A stretch of 64,000 nt of DNA from Shewanella indica. Its GTDB lineage: Bacteria > Pseudomonadota > Gammaproteobacteria > Enterobacterales > Shewanellaceae. The stretch is from assembly GCF_002836975.1 (NCBI RefSeq), contig NZ_NIJK01000040.1, positions 27,623-91,622 on the forward strand. The letters are read 5' to 3'. Each line of letters starts with the position of its first letter. Position 1 is the stretch's first letter. This document shows positions 1 through 10,099 of this stretch, one piece after another. The notes below the pieces were generated by a model. The model worked only from the letters and a program-made list of their open reading frames with translations. It did not search any database and had not been told where the DNA came from. A program made the position numbers and the translations under genes.

Positions 1-2129
1 CGCTTGAAACCCTGCAACAGCAAGAGCATGACGCCGGTCTGGGGAACGGCGGTCTCGGGCGGCTGGCGGCTTGCTTTATGGACAGCTGCGCCAGTCTCGG
101 GCTGGCGGTCACTGGCTATGGCATTCGTTATGAGTACGGCATGTTTGCCCAGCAGATAGTTGATGGTTATCAGCAGGAGCAGCCGGACCGCTGGCTCAGG
201 GATGGCAACCCCTGGGAAGTGCGAGCCTCACAGCACAATGTGACAGTGCCTTTCTTCGGTCATGTGCAGAGTCATGTTGACCGCGATGGCCGTCGGCACA
301 GAGCCTGGGTGGATACCCAGGATGTACTGGCGGTTGCCTATGATATGCCGGTGCCGGGTTATCGCAACGGCCGGGTCAACACTCTGAGGCTTTGGAAGGC
401 CGAGGCCACGGATGAGTTTGACCTTGCCGAGTTCAACCAGGGGGATTACACCGAAGCCGTGGCGGCCAAGAATCTGGCCGAGCAGATCACCATGGTGCTG
501 TACCCCAATGACAGCAGTGAAAACGGCAAAGAGTTGCGGTTGCGGCAGCAGTATTTCCTGTCCTCTGCCAGTTTGCAGGATCTGTTGACGACCTGGGTTG
601 CCAACAAAGGCCGGGACTTCAGTGAGTTTGCCAAGTTTCATGTGCTGCAGCTCAATGATACCCATCCGGCGATTGCGGTTCCCGAGTTGATGCGCCTGCT
701 TATCGACGAATATCAGCTGGAGTGGCAAGCCGCCTGGGACATAGTCAGCCACTGCATGGCCTACACCAACCACACCTTGTTGCCGGAGGCGTTGGAGCGC
801 TGGCCGGTGCGCATGTTCGCCCAGATGCTGCCGCGTATTCTGGAGATCATCTATGAAATCAACGCCAGATACCTGGAGTTGGTGGCACATCACTGGCCCG
901 GCGACGTGTCACGTCTGCGGCAGATGTCCATCATAGAAGAGGGGGATGAGTCCCATATCCGTATGGCCTATCTGGCAATAGTGGCCAGCTTTTCGGTCAA
1001 TGGTGTGGCGGCGCTGCACTCAAGGCTGTTGACCACAGGGCTGTTTCGGGACTTTTACGAACTCTGGCCGCATAAGTTCAACAACCGTACCAATGGTGTG
1101 ACGCCCAGGCGCTGGCTGGCTCACTGTAACCCCCGTTTGACTGCGCTCATCAGCAGTCGCCTGGGGCAGGATTGGCTGAGCGACCTAAGATGCCTGACTG
1201 CCCTCAACGCCTTTACCTCGGACAAGCCATTTATTGCCGCCTGGCGTGAGGTGAAGCAGGCCAATAAACAGGCGCTGGCCGAGCTGGTGGCGCAGCGCTG
1301 CCAGGTGAACTTCGACCCCTCCATGATGTTTGATGTGCAGGTTAAGAGGATCCACGAATATAAGCGGCAACTGCTGAATATCATGCATGTGATCCATCTC
1401 TATCAGCGGATTGTCAGTGGCGATACCCAGGGGATGCAACCACGCTGCGTCTTGATTGGCGGCAAGGCGGCCCCCGGTTATGCCATGGCGAAACGGGTGA
1501 TCAAATTGGCCAACAACGTGGCTCATATGGTCAATGAGGATCCCAGAGTCACTCCCTGGCTCAGGTTTGCCTTTTTGCCCGACTATAACGTCAGCGCCAT
1601 GGAGGTGATCTGCCCGGGTACGGATTTGTCAGAGCAGATATCCACCGCCGGCAAGGAAGCCTCGGGCACAGGCAATATGAAATTCATGATGAATGGCGCC
1701 CTGACCATAGGCACTCTGGATGGCGCCAATATCGAGATGCTCGAAGAGGTAGGTGAAGACAACTTCTTTCTGTTTGGCCTCAATGCCCTGGCGGTGGAGG
1801 AGCTCAAGGCGCACTACTGTCCGGCGCAATATATAGCGTCCTCGGCGGCGCTCGGCGGCGTAATGGCGTTGCTCAAAAGTGGGCACTTTAATCTGCTGGA
1901 ACCGGGGATCTTCGACCCCATCATAGCCGCCATTGAGTCGCCACAGGATCCCTGGATGCTGGCGGCCGATTTTGAAACCTACCGTCTGGCCCAGCTGCAA
2001 GCCGCCAAGGCTTATCAGGACCCTCAGCGCTGGACCGCCATGAGTATTCGCAACACCGCGGTCAGTGGCCGCTTCTCCAGCGATGTCACCATAGCCGGTT
2101 ATCGCGACCATATCTGGGGCGCGCAGTGA
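1..2129 (+). CDS. glgP: Glycogen phosphorylase, 5'-truncated by the window edge
   Basis: The enzyme phosphorolyses the alpha-1,4 ends of glycogen to glucose-1-phosphate using pyridoxal phosphate. The reading frame is open from base 3, upstream of the first ATG at 78, and begins inside the family motif GLGNGGLGRLAACF, so the true start lies outside the window; about 708 residues are present, against roughly 800-840 in the family. The PLP-lysine motif GTGNMKF is at about nt 1666-1686, followed by NGALTIGTLDGANIEM. NNRTNGVTPRRWL is also present. It ends 33 bp before glgC and is probably co-transcribed with glgC and glgA. Branching and debranching genes, if present, must be upstream. Confidence 0.97.
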   Translation, partial: LETLQQQEHDAGLGNGGLGRLAACFMDSCASLGLAVTGYGIRYEYGMFAQQIVDGYQQEQPDRWLRDGNPWEVRASQHNVTVPFFGHVQSHVDRDGRRHRAWVDTQDVLAVAYDMPVPGYRNGRVNTLRLWKAEATDEFDLAEFNQGDYTEAVAAKNLAEQITMVLYPNDSSENGKELRLRQQYFLSSASLQDLLTTWVANKGRDFSEFAKFHVLQLNDTHPAIAVPELMRLLIDEYQLEWQAAWDIVSHCMAYTNHTLLPEALERWPVRMFAQMLPRILEIIYEINARYLELVAHHWPGDVSRLRQMSIIEEGDESHIRMAYLAIVASFSVNGVAALHSRLLTTGLFRDFYELWPHKFNNRTNGVTPRRWLAHCNPRLTALISSRLGQDWLSDLRCLTALNAFTSDKPFIAAWREVKQANKQALAELVAQRCQVNFDPSMMFDVQVKRIHEYKRQLLNIMHVIHLYQRIVSGDTQGMQPRCVLIGGKAAPGYAMAKRVIKLANNVAHMVNEDPRVTPWLRFAFLPDYNVSAMEVICPGTDLSEQISTAGKEASGTGNMKFMMNGALTIGTLDGANIEMLEEVGEDNFFLFGLNALAVEELKAHYCPAQYIASSAALGGVMALLKSGHFNLLEPGIFDPIIAAIESPQDPWMLAADFETYRLAQLQAAKAYQDPQRWTAMSIRNTAVSGRFSSDVTIAGYRDHIWGAQ

Positions 2130-2162
2130 GCGCCTTTTTCTGTTAATTGGGAGCACGCTTTT

Positions 2163-3431
2163 ATGCCGAATCCGAGTCCGCGTTATATCAGTAACCTTAC
2201 CCGTGAAACCTATGCTCTGATCCTGGCTGGAGGCCGGGGTTCCCGCCTCCATGAGCTGACCGATTGGCGGGCCAAGCCTGCGCTCTATTTCGGCGGCAAG
2301 TTCAGGATCATCGACTTTCCGCTGTCCAACTGCATCAACTCGGGGATCCGCCGGGTAGGGGTGGTGACCCAGTACAAGTCCCATTCGCTTATCCGCCACG
2401 TGACCCGCGGCTGGGGGCATTTCAAAAAGGAGTTGGGGGAGTCGGTGGAGATATTGCCGGCGTCTCAACGGTATTCGGACAACTGGTATCAGGGCACGGC
2501 CGATGCTGTGTTTCAGAATATAGACATCATACGTCACGAGCTGCCGCGCTATGTGATGGTGCTTTCGGGCGATCATATCTACCGCATGGATTACGCCGGT
2601 CTGCTGGCCGCTCATGCCGAGTCCGGCGCCGATATGACGGTTTCCTGTATGGAGGTGCCGGTGGCCGAAGCGGCCAACGCCTTCGGGGTGATGGAGGTGG
2701 ACAGCAGCAACCGTATTCTGGGGTTTGAAGAGAAACCGGCCCAACCCAGGCCCTTGCCGGATAACCCCGAATCCTGCCTGGCATCTATGGGCAACTATGT
2801 GTTCAACACAGAGTTTCTGTTTGAACAGCTGAAAAAAGATGCCCAGAACGCCGATTCCAACCGGGATTTCGGTAAGGACATTATCCCGGCCATCATAGAA
2901 AAGCACCGGGTCTATGCCTATCCGTTTCGCAGCGCCTTTCCCAACGAGCAGGCCTACTGGCGCGATGTGGGAACTCTGGATTCTTTCTGGCAAGCCAATA
3001 TGGAACTGCTGTCGCCGACGCCTGCGCTCAATCTCTATGATGCCAAATGGCCCATCTGGACCTATCAGGAACAACTGCCGCCGGCCAAGTTTGTATTTGA
3101 CGATGATGACAGGCGCGGCATGGCGCTGGACTCTGTGGTTTCCAGTGGCTGCATTATCTCTGGTGCCACTGTGCGCCACTGCGTTCTCTTCAATGAGGTC
3201 AGGGTTTGTTCTTACTCAGAGGTGGAAGACTCAGTGATCCTGCCCGATGTGGTGGTGTTGCGTCATTGCCGGATTCGCAAGGCTATCATCGACCGGGGCT
3301 GTATTATCCCCGAGGGGATGGAGATAGGCTTCAACCATGATCACGACAGGGCCAAGGGTTTTCGGGTCTCGGAAAATGGTGTGGTGCTGGTGACCCGTGA
3401 CATGTTGGGACTGCCTGTGGGGTACGAATAA
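2163..3431 (+). CDS. glgC: Glucose-1-phosphate adenylyltransferase
   Basis: It makes ADP-glucose from ATP and glucose-1-phosphate, the committed step of bacterial glycogen synthesis. The 422-residue length fits the family. The N-terminal nucleotidyltransferase motif [20 protein letters not shown] and the following [10 protein letters not shown] are intact, as is [10 protein letters not shown]. The C-terminal part is a left-handed beta-helix-like region ([15 protein letters not shown], then [15 protein letters not shown]). A GGGAG sequence sits 9 nt before the ATG. The stop codon overlaps the glgA start by one base (TAATG), which implies translational coupling. Confidence 0.97.
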   Translation: MPNPSPRYISNLTRETYALILAGGRGSRLHELTDWRAKPALYFGGKFRIIDFPLSNCINSGIRRVGVVTQYKSHSLIRHVTRGWGHFKKELGESVEILPASQRYSDNWYQGTADAVFQNIDIIRHELPRYVMVLSGDHIYRMDYAGLLAAHAESGADMTVSCMEVPVAEAANAFGVMEVDSSNRILGFEEKPAQPRPLPDNPESCLASMGNYVFNTEFLFEQLKKDAQNADSNRDFGKDIIPAIIEKHRVYAYPFRSAFPNEQAYWRDVGTLDSFWQANMELLSPTPALNLYDAKWPIWTYQEQLPPAKFVFDDDDRRGMALDSVVSSGCIISGATVRHCVLFNEVRVCSYSEVEDSVILPDVVVLRHCRIRKAIIDRGCIIPEGMEIGFNHDHDRAKGFRVSENGVVLVTRDMLGLPVGYE

Positions 3432-5035
3432 TGGCGGCGAAAGTAAAACTGCAGGTGTTGATGTTGGCGGCGGAAAATGCCGCCTTGGCCGGTGCCAAAG
3501 TCGGTGGTATGGCCGATGTACTGGCCGAGTTGCCTTTGGCGCTGCAAAGCCAAGGTGTGGCGGCGCATATCATAATGCCGGACTATGGTTTTTTGGCCAA
3601 GGAGCAGGGGGCCGATTTTCTGTGCGAGTTTGAATTTGCTTTCGGCGCAGGCACCACCCGGGCGCGGCTGTATCGTATCGCCAATCCGGCGGTTCAGCCT
3701 GACTCTCAGGGGTTGTGGATCTATCTTCTGGCTCATGAAGGTTTTTGCAGCGTTAAGCGTGAAGTCTATAGCCTGGATGGCCCTGAGCGCCCCTTTGCCA
3801 CAGATGCAGGCAAGTTCGCCCTTTTCGGCGCTGCAGTGGCGGCGGCGTTGAAACAGGGGTTATTGCCGCTGCCGGACAGGTTTCACCTGCACGACTGGCA
3901 CTGCGGCGGTTTTGCCATGTTAAGAGCACTGGATCCCGCCTATCTTGGCCTATCAAAAGTGCCCTGTGTTCTCAGTATCCACAATCTGGCGATGCAGGGT
4001 GTGCGGCCGCTTGCCGGCGAGGCATCTTCCCTGGCGGCCTGGTATCCCTGGCTGTTGGCCGAAGGGGCAAATCCCAAGCTGCAACTGGCGCTGGATACCC
4101 GCTACCCCGGGTGCATCAATCCGCTGCGGGCGGCGATTCAATTCAGTGATGTTATCCATCTGGTCTCGGCGACTTACGCCAAGGAAGTGCTGCGGCCGTC
4201 ACAATCTGAACTGGGCTTCTTTGGCGGCGAGGGATTGGAGGCTGACCTGCAGGCCAAAGCCAAGCTTGGCCAGGTGTTCGGTATTCTCAACGGCTGCGAC
4301 TATCAAAAAGGACTACCGCTCGCTGCCGGCAAGCGGCGGCAACTCAAGTTGCAACTGCCCAAGATAGCCACAGAGGCATTATTGAGTAAACTCGGGCGCA
4401 GCGAAGCAGTGACGCCGGCAGATATGATTGCTCAAATCCGCTTGGGGCAGATATCTGAGTCACCGGGAATGCTGCTGACCTCGGTTGGCAGGCTCACTGA
4501 ACAGAAGTTACTCTTGCTGTGTCATCCCTGGCAGGGCAAGACAGTGCTGGAAGAGCTGCTGCTAAGGCTGGCGCAGTTCAGCGACAGTGCCTGTTTTTGG
4601 CTGCTCGGCAGCGGCGATGAGCAGATAGCGGCACTCTTTGGCCGCATCGCCGCGAGTAACAGCAATTTTCGCTTTATCAATGGTTATCATCAGGAGCTGG
4701 CCGATGCCCTCTATCAATGTGGCGATCTGTTTGTGATGCCCAGTTCTTTTGAGCCTTGTGGTATCAGCCAGATGCTGGCTTTGAGAGCAGGCCAACCCTG
4801 TTTGGTGCATGCCACAGGTGGGCTGGCCGATACCATCAGTGACGGTGACAATGGCTTGGTATTCGCAGGGATTGGGCTGGATGAACAGGCCAAGGCGCTG
4901 CTTGACGCCCTGTCCCGGGCCTTGGAGCTCTATCCCACTGCCAACTGGAACGCCCTTAGAAAAAGGGCCTCCGCCAGTCGCTTCTTATGGCAAGACAGTG
5001 CCCAACTTTATTTGAAGTTGTTATATAACGCCTGA
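3431..5035 (+). CDS. glgA: Glycogen synthase, ADP-glucose type
   Basis: This GT5-family glucosyltransferase extends alpha-1,4-glucan from ADP-glucose. It has 534 residues. The N-terminal substrate loop reads KVGGMADVLAELP, where the commoner form is K-x-G-G-L. The C-terminal nucleotide-sugar region has MPSSFEPCGISQM and ATGGLADTISDGDNGLVF, typical of GlgA. The start codon overlaps the glgC stop. A short GC-rich hairpin without a clear U tract (5043-5059) lies after the stop and may mark the operon end. Synthase, pyrophosphorylase and phosphorylase in one unit would couple glycogen synthesis and turnover. Confidence 0.95.
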   Translation: MAAKVKLQVLMLAAENAALAGAKVGGMADVLAELPLALQSQGVAAHIIMPDYGFLAKEQGADFLCEFEFAFGAGTTRARLYRIANPAVQPDSQGLWIYLLAHEGFCSVKREVYSLDGPERPFATDAGKFALFGAAVAAALKQGLLPLPDRFHLHDWHCGGFAMLRALDPAYLGLSKVPCVLSIHNLAMQGVRPLAGEASSLAAWYPWLLAEGANPKLQLALDTRYPGCINPLRAAIQFSDVIHLVSATYAKEVLRPSQSELGFFGGEGLEADLQAKAKLGQVFGILNGCDYQKGLPLAAGKRRQLKLQLPKIATEALLSKLGRSEAVTPADMIAQIRLGQISESPGMLLTSVGRLTEQKLLLLCHPWQGKTVLEELLLRLAQFSDSACFWLLGSGDEQIAALFGRIAASNSNFRFINGYHQELADALYQCGDLFVMPSSFEPCGISQMLALRAGQPCLVHATGGLADTISDGDNGLVFAGIGLDEQAKALLDALSRALELYPTANWNALRKRASASRFLWQDSAQLYLKLLYNA

Positions 5036-5155
5036 ATTTTCGGCAGCAATGAATGCTGCGCCAAGCTAAGCGCATAAATTAGTCAGGTTTCCAAAGGTGC
5101 TCTGCTACACTAGACCTGTAGATTTCTTCTTTGTTATTCACAGGCTTGGGAATAG

Positions 5156-8100
5156 ATGGAACAGAGCATTTTCCTTCCTTTGGCACAAAATGCCGCTTTT
5201 CTGCTGGCATTGGTATTTATTTATGATGCGATTCCCAGACAACAACAACGGGACTATTTCCAGCTGTGGCGCTTGTTAATAGGCGTCATTATCGGTGGTA
5301 TCTGTATTGCTTTGATGCTCACCCCCTGGAACTATGAACCGGGAATTTTCTTCGATAGTCGCTCTGTACTTTTAAGTATTTCAGGTCTGTTTTTCGGCGG
5401 TTTGCCAACCCTGATAGGGTGCAGTATTGCAGCCGCTTTTCGTATTTATCAGGGGGGCGGTGAAGGTGTTTGGATTGGCGTGGGAGTGATTTTCTCCAGT
5501 GGTTTGCTTGGTCTACTTTGGCGTAGGCGACGCAAACAGTCGCTCGCCGATATCGGCTACCCGGAGCTGGCCTGTTTTTCCCTGCTGGTGCATTTGGTGA
5601 TGCTGGCCTGGATGTTGCTGCTGCCCTGGGAAACCGCCAAAGGGGTGCTTGCCAGTATCAGTTTACCTGTACTGACTTTATTCCCACTCACCAATGTGTT
5701 GCTTGGGCGCTTGCTGTCGCGGCGGCTGGAGTTTGAGCGCGACAATCGCATTCGGCTGCAGGATGACTTTCTGTTTCGCTCCCAGTTCAATATCGGCAAT
5801 ATAGGGATTTCGATTACTGCGCCGGATCAACATTGGCTCAAGATAAACCCCCATATGAGCAAGATGTTGGGTTATACAGAGCAGGAACTGACGCAATTGA
5901 CCTGGTCTGAAATGACCCATCCCGATGATTTGCCCGCTGATATGGCGCAATTCAGGCGGATGCTGGACGGTGAAATCGACGAATATGAGATGGAGAAACG
6001 TTTTATCTCCAAGGCTGGTCATTATGTTTATACCCATATGACTGTGGCCTGTCAGCGCCATCATCAACAGGTGCAGCTGGTGATAGCCGGCTATATCGAT
6101 ATCACCTCGGCCAAGTTGGCTGAGCAGGCGAGTGCCGCCAGTCGCGAACAGTTGGAACTGGTGTTGCAAAGCGGTCAACTCGGCTTCTGGGATTGGGATC
6201 CCATCAAGGATACAGTAGTGCGTAACAAACGCAGCGCCGAGATCCTTGGTTGCTCGCTTGATAACCTCAACGATAACAAACGTCTGTGGCTAGATGGTAT
6301 TCATCCCAAGGACAGAGACTGGGTGCTGCGTTCTTTGGATGATCATCTGGCCGGAAAAACAAAGCAGCACCAGGTGCAATACCGGCTGATCCGCCCGGAT
6401 GGAGAGTTGCGTTGGGTACAGGACACCGGCAAGGTGGTTAGCCGTGATGAAAAAGGACGGCCGCTTAGGGTTTGCGGTGTACATGTGGATATTACCGAGC
6501 AAAAACAGCAGGAAGCTTCCCTTAAACTGGCGGCGTCCGTCTATGAAAACTCCAGTGAGGCGATGAGTGTGCTGGATGAAGTCGGCACTATTATGACGGT
6601 TAACTCGGCATTCAGTGCCATCACGGGATATCAAGCGGAGGATATTCTTGGCAGCAACATAGACATGCTCAAATGTGACGATCATGGAGAAGTGTTCTAT
6701 CGTGAACTAAGTCAGGCGCTCGGGCATAAGGGGCGTTGGCAGGGCGAAATGTGGCTTCGTTGTTACGATGACCGCAAGATAATGATTTGGCTCAGCATCA
6801 ATACTATTCATAGCTCAGGCGATACGCCGCTGAGAAGAGTGGCGCTGTTTTCCGACATTACCGACAAAAAGCAGAATGAGCGTCTCATCTGGCGTCAGGC
6901 CAACTATGATGCCCTCACGGGCTTGCCAAACCGACGTATGTTCACCGAGCACCTGGGCAATGAAATTCGCAAGGCTGTTCGTCATCAACAGAAATTTGCG
7001 CTGCTGTTTCTGGATCTGGATTTTTTCAAGGAAGTTAACGATACCCTGGGCCATGATATGGGCGACCTATTGCTGGTGGAAACCTCAGAGCGACTGCAGG
7101 CCTGTGTCCGTGAATCCGATGTGGTGGCCAGGCTTGGTGGCGATGAGTTCACTCTATTGCTCTCGGATGTGCAGGATCATAACGGGGTTGAGCGGGTTGC
7201 CAATCATATCCTCAGTAGTCTGGCCGAGCCCTTCAAGTTGGGCGATGAGACCGCCTTTATCAGTGCCAGCATAGGTATTACCCTTTTCCCAGATGATGGA
7301 CAAACGGCTGAATTGTTACTTAAACATGCGGATCAGGCTATGTACGCCGCCAAAGATCAAGGCCGTAACCGCTTCAACTATTTTACCGCCTCAATGCAGG
7401 AATACGCCAGATACAGGATGCGGCTTATTCAGGATTTACGTCAGGCTCTTGAACGAAATGAATTCGAACTCAGGTTCCAACCTATAGTCGAGCTGGACAG
7501 CGGTCGGGTATTCAAGGCCGAAGCCTTGCTGCGTTGGAATCACAGTGAGCGCGGCAGTGTCTCGCCGGCAGAGTTTATCCCTATTGCAGAAGACACTGGG
7601 TTGATTTTCGATATCGGCAACTGGGTGTTTGAACAGGCGGCGCGTCAGAGTGCCGCCTGGCGCAAGGCCTATGGCCGCGAGGTGCAGATTAGTATCAATA
7701 AGTCGCCAATCCAGTTTCGCGACGAGGGTAACCGTTTTGCCGAGTGGCTGGAGCTGTTGGCAAGTCTTGAGGTGTCCGGCTCCGGGATCTGTATAGAGAT
7801 AACTGAGGGGTTGTTGCTGGATGCCAAAATGGGGGTCAGTGATAAGCTGTTGGCCTACCGGGATGCCGGCATTCAGGTGTCGTTGGATGACTTTGGTACC
7901 GGCTATTCTTCCTTGGCGTATCTGAAGCGGTTTGATATCGACTATCTCAAGATAGATCAATCGTTTACACGTAATTTGGAAACAGATGAGAGCGATTTGA
8001 CTCTCTGTGAAGCCATCATAGTGATGGCGCACAAACTGGGGATGAAGGTAATAGCCGAAGGAGTTGAGACTGCCGGTCAGGCCGAGATCTTGACTCGTAT

Positions 8101-8212
8101 AGGTTGTGACTATGCTCAGGGGTATCTGTATTCCCAGGCATTGGATATCGAAGGCTTTGAACAAAAATATCTTGGTAAGCATCAGGTCATCGGCAGTGGA
8201 AAAGTCAGCTGA
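5156..8212 (+). CDS. Membrane sensor with 5TM-LYT-like region, three PAS domains, GGDEF and EAL
   Basis: This is a 1018-residue bifunctional-type cyclic-di-GMP enzyme. Residues 1-200 contain several hydrophobic segments resembling the 5TMR-LYT sensor (FDSRSVLLSISGLFFGGLPT). Three PAS-like segments follow at about 205-325, 330-450 and 455-570; the second contains RLIRPDGELRWVQDTG, a PAC motif. The GGDEF signature is intact at about residue 661, so diguanylate cyclase activity is possible. The EAL domain begins with EALLRW at about residue 789 and keeps DDFGTGYSSL and EGVET, consistent with phosphodiesterase activity. The ligand is not evident. No neighbour suggests a dedicated target, and it appears monocistronic. 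Confidence 0.92.
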   Translation: MEQSIFLPLAQNAAFLLALVFIYDAIPRQQQRDYFQLWRLLIGVIIGGICIALMLTPWNYEPGIFFDSRSVLLSISGLFFGGLPTLIGCSIAAAFRIYQGGGEGVWIGVGVIFSSGLLGLLWRRRRKQSLADIGYPELACFSLLVHLVMLAWMLLLPWETAKGVLASISLPVLTLFPLTNVLLGRLLSRRLEFERDNRIRLQDDFLFRSQFNIGNIGISITAPDQHWLKINPHMSKMLGYTEQELTQLTWSEMTHPDDLPADMAQFRRMLDGEIDEYEMEKRFISKAGHYVYTHMTVACQRHHQQVQLVIAGYIDITSAKLAEQASAASREQLELVLQSGQLGFWDWDPIKDTVVRNKRSAEILGCSLDNLNDNKRLWLDGIHPKDRDWVLRSLDDHLAGKTKQHQVQYRLIRPDGELRWVQDTGKVVSRDEKGRPLRVCGVHVDITEQKQQEASLKLAASVYENSSEAMSVLDEVGTIMTVNSAFSAITGYQAEDILGSNIDMLKCDDHGEVFYRELSQALGHKGRWQGEMWLRCYDDRKIMIWLSINTIHSSGDTPLRRVALFSDITDKKQNERLIWRQANYDALTGLPNRRMFTEHLGNEIRKAVRHQQKFALLFLDLDFFKEVNDTLGHDMGDLLLVETSERLQACVRESDVVARLGGDEFTLLLSDVQDHNGVERVANHILSSLAEPFKLGDETAFISASIGITLFPDDGQTAELLLKHADQAMYAAKDQGRNRFNYFTASMQEYARYRMRLIQDLRQALERNEFELRFQPIVELDSGRVFKAEALLRWNHSERGSVSPAEFIPIAEDTGLIFDIGNWVFEQAARQSAAWRKAYGREVQISINKSPIQFRDEGNRFAEWLELLASLEVSGSGICIEITEGLLLDAKMGVSDKLLAYRDAGIQVSLDDFGTGYSSLAYLKRFDIDYLKIDQSFTRNLETDESDLTLCEAIIVMAHKLGMKVIAEGVETAGQAEILTRIGCDYAQGYLYSQALDIEGFEQKYLGKHQVIGSGKVS

Positions 8213-8228
8213 TAACTTGTGTTTGCGC

Positions 8229-8234
8229 TATACT
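8229..8234 (+). promoter_or_regulatory. Candidate -10 box (TATACT) upstream of the helicase gene
   Basis: TATACT would place transcription initiation near 8240, only about 8 nt before the first in-frame ATG at 8248. That leaves no room for a ribosome binding site there and favours the ATG at 8266. No good -35 was found. Confidence 0.35.
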
Positions 8235-8265
8235 CGCCGGCCTTTTTATGTTTCAGGTGTTGAAG

Positions 8266-9534
8266 ATGCAGTTTTCTGAAACCCAGCTGCCGGGAGCGCT
8301 GCTCGAAGCCGTTGCCCAGTGCGGCTATCGTGAGCTGACGGCGGTGCAGCAGCAGGTGTTGCCGGCGGCATTGGCCGGGCGGGATATTATGGCTTCGGCC
8401 CAGACAGGTACAGGCAAAACCGCGGCCTTTGGTTTGCCGTTGTTGGCCGCCTTGATTGATGAGTGGCAGCAACTGGGGCTCGCTGAGCCTGAGTATGGCG
8501 CCGCGCCTAGAGTGCTTATCCTGACACCAACCCGCGAGCTGGCACAGCAGGTGGCAACTCAGTTGGATAAATATGCCGTCCATACGCCATTTCGCATTCT
8601 GGCCATTTTCGGCGGCGCCAACTTCAACCCTCAACGTAAGGCGATAGCGGCCGGTATTGAAGTGCTGGTGGCGACGCCGGGGCGGTTGTTCGATCACCTT
8701 AGCCAAGATCATCTCAGGCTGGATAAGGTTAAGACCCTGGTGTTGGATGAGGCGGACCGCATGTTGGACCTGGGGTTCTTACCGGATATTGAGCGTCTGG
8801 GGCGCTATCTGCCAGCCGGGCATCAGACCATGTTGTTTTCGGCGACCTTCCCCGAGGAGGTCAAGCGCCTCGGGCATAAGTTGCTTGATAAGCCAGAATG
8901 GTTTGAAGTGGATAAAGAGCGCCGAACTCAGGTGCAGATCCTGCAAAAGGTGTATCCGGTAGACTATCGCCGTAAAGCCGAGTTGCTTGCCGAGCTTATT
9001 GGCCGCAATAACTGGCAACAGGTGTTGGCTTTTGTCAGTACCAAGGAGAGCGCCGAGCAGTTGCAGCAAGAGCTGAAACTCGACGGCATCAAGAGCGCCT
9101 GCTTTCACGGTGACAAGACTCAGGGCGCCCGCAGCCGTGCTCTGGCGCAGTTCATCGATGGTGAGATTCGGGTATTGGTAGCAACCGATGTCGCGGCCCG
9201 AGGCCTGGATATTCCGGCCTTGCCAAGGGTTATCAATCTCGAGCTGCCATCCCAGGCTGATGACTATATTCATCGCATCGGCCGTACCGGCAGAGCCGGG
9301 CGCAGCGGCGAAGCCATCTCTTTGGTGAGCCCGGCCGAAGAGCAAAAATTGGCTGAAATAGAAGCCTTGCTCGGTTACAAGCTGCCAAGAGAAGTACTGC
9401 CGGGTTACGAGAAGGGAGCGCCGTTGCCGGAGCGTTATTTACAGCCTATAGATAAGCCCCGACATGCCAAGACTCACAGGGGCCATAAACCCGGTCGCAA
9501 GGGCCAGGCTCCGAAAGGGCCGAGGCGCAGATAG
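8266..9534 (+). CDS. rhlE: DEAD-box ATP-dependent RNA helicase, RhlE type
   Basis: It unwinds RNA, typically in ribosome assembly or mRNA decay. All core motifs are visible: Q motif (ELTAVQQQVLP), Walker A AQTGTGKT, PTRELAQQ, DEAD (VLDEADRMLDLGF), SAT (FSATFPEE), then VATDVAARGLDIP and HRIGRTGRAGR. The basic C-terminal tail (HAKTHRGHKPGRKGQ) fits RhlE proteins. I chose ATG 8266 (MQFSETQLP) over 8248 because AGGTG lies about 6 nt upstream and residues from this Met align with the usual RhlE N terminus; the upstream ATG has no ribosome binding site. Confidence 0.93.
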   Translation: MQFSETQLPGALLEAVAQCGYRELTAVQQQVLPAALAGRDIMASAQTGTGKTAAFGLPLLAALIDEWQQLGLAEPEYGAAPRVLILTPTRELAQQVATQLDKYAVHTPFRILAIFGGANFNPQRKAIAAGIEVLVATPGRLFDHLSQDHLRLDKVKTLVLDEADRMLDLGFLPDIERLGRYLPAGHQTMLFSATFPEEVKRLGHKLLDKPEWFEVDKERRTQVQILQKVYPVDYRRKAELLAELIGRNNWQQVLAFVSTKESAEQLQQELKLDGIKSACFHGDKTQGARSRALAQFIDGEIRVLVATDVAARGLDIPALPRVINLELPSQADDYIHRIGRTGRAGRSGEAISLVSPAEEQKLAEIEALLGYKLPREVLPGYEKGAPLPERYLQPIDKPRHAKTHRGHKPGRKGQAPKGPRRR

Positions 9535-9632
9535 ATTAAAGAAGCCTGCTATACTCAATGCGTTGCCTCAATAAGCCGTCGGCAGCGCAGCCCCCTTAGC
9601 TTAAGGAATAGTAAAGGTATCAGGAGATGAGT

Positions 9633-9980
9633 ATGTGGCGAAAATTAGTGATCTTGTTGTGGTTGAGTATGCTTGTGGCTTGTAGTTCTACCCCCAAAGA
9701 TTGGTCCGGTATGAGTTCAACCGAGATAGCCTCCTGGAAAGAGGCCGGTTTTGACTCCCGAAGCGCCCAGCAGTGGCATGTTGCCGGTTTCGATGCCTCA
9801 AGCGCAGGCGCCTGGCAGGATGCAGGCTTTAAACTCCAAGATGCCAAAGAGTGGCACTTGCAGAGTTTCTCTGCGGCCGAGGCCAAGGGCTGGCGCGCCG
9901 GTGGCTTTGACTTGGACGATGCCATTGAGAACCGTGCCAAAGGGCTGACACCGATAGTGGATCACGAACTCAAGCCTTAA
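9633..9980 (+). CDS. Small lipoprotein with repeated W..AGF motifs
   Basis: A predicted lipoprotein of about 115 residues. The N terminus MWRKLVILLWLSMLVACSS ends in a lipobox (LVAC), so it should be lipidated at that Cys. The mature part consists of four or five imperfect units of about 14 residues built on W-x2-AGF-[D/K]-x3-A (WKEAGFDSRSA, WHVAGFDASSA, WQDAGFKLQDA, WHLQSFSAAEA, WRAGGFDLDDA). I chose ATG 9633 because AGGAG at 9622-9626 abuts the upstream ATG 9627 but sits 6 nt from this one. The function is unknown; the repeat could be a helical solenoid or ligand-binding array. A terminator follows. Confidence 0.8.
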   Translation: MWRKLVILLWLSMLVACSSTPKDWSGMSSTEIASWKEAGFDSRSAQQWHVAGFDASSAGAWQDAGFKLQDAKEWHLQSFSAAEAKGWRAGGFDLDDAIENRAKGLTPIVDHELKP

Positions 9981-9990
9981 GGTTTACAGA

Positions 9991-10016
9991 AATGGGCGCT
10001 ATTTGCGCCCATTTTG
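9991..10016 (+). terminator. Rho-independent terminator after the lipoprotein gene
   Basis: A perfect 9-bp stem, AATGGGCGC (9991-9999) with GCGCCCATT (10005-10013) around a TATTT loop, followed by a short T run. Confidence 0.75.
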
Positions 10017-10099
10017 CATCTGTTTACAATTTCCAGCTAACTCTTTCCCTGCTTGGGTTACACTCTGTTGCCTCAATGCTGTAAGGAATGGAGTCACAG

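Noticed and set aside
1629..3179. 516-codon minus-strand frame across glgP and glgC
   Set aside because: Antisense to two intact conserved genes; composition typical of a shadow frame.
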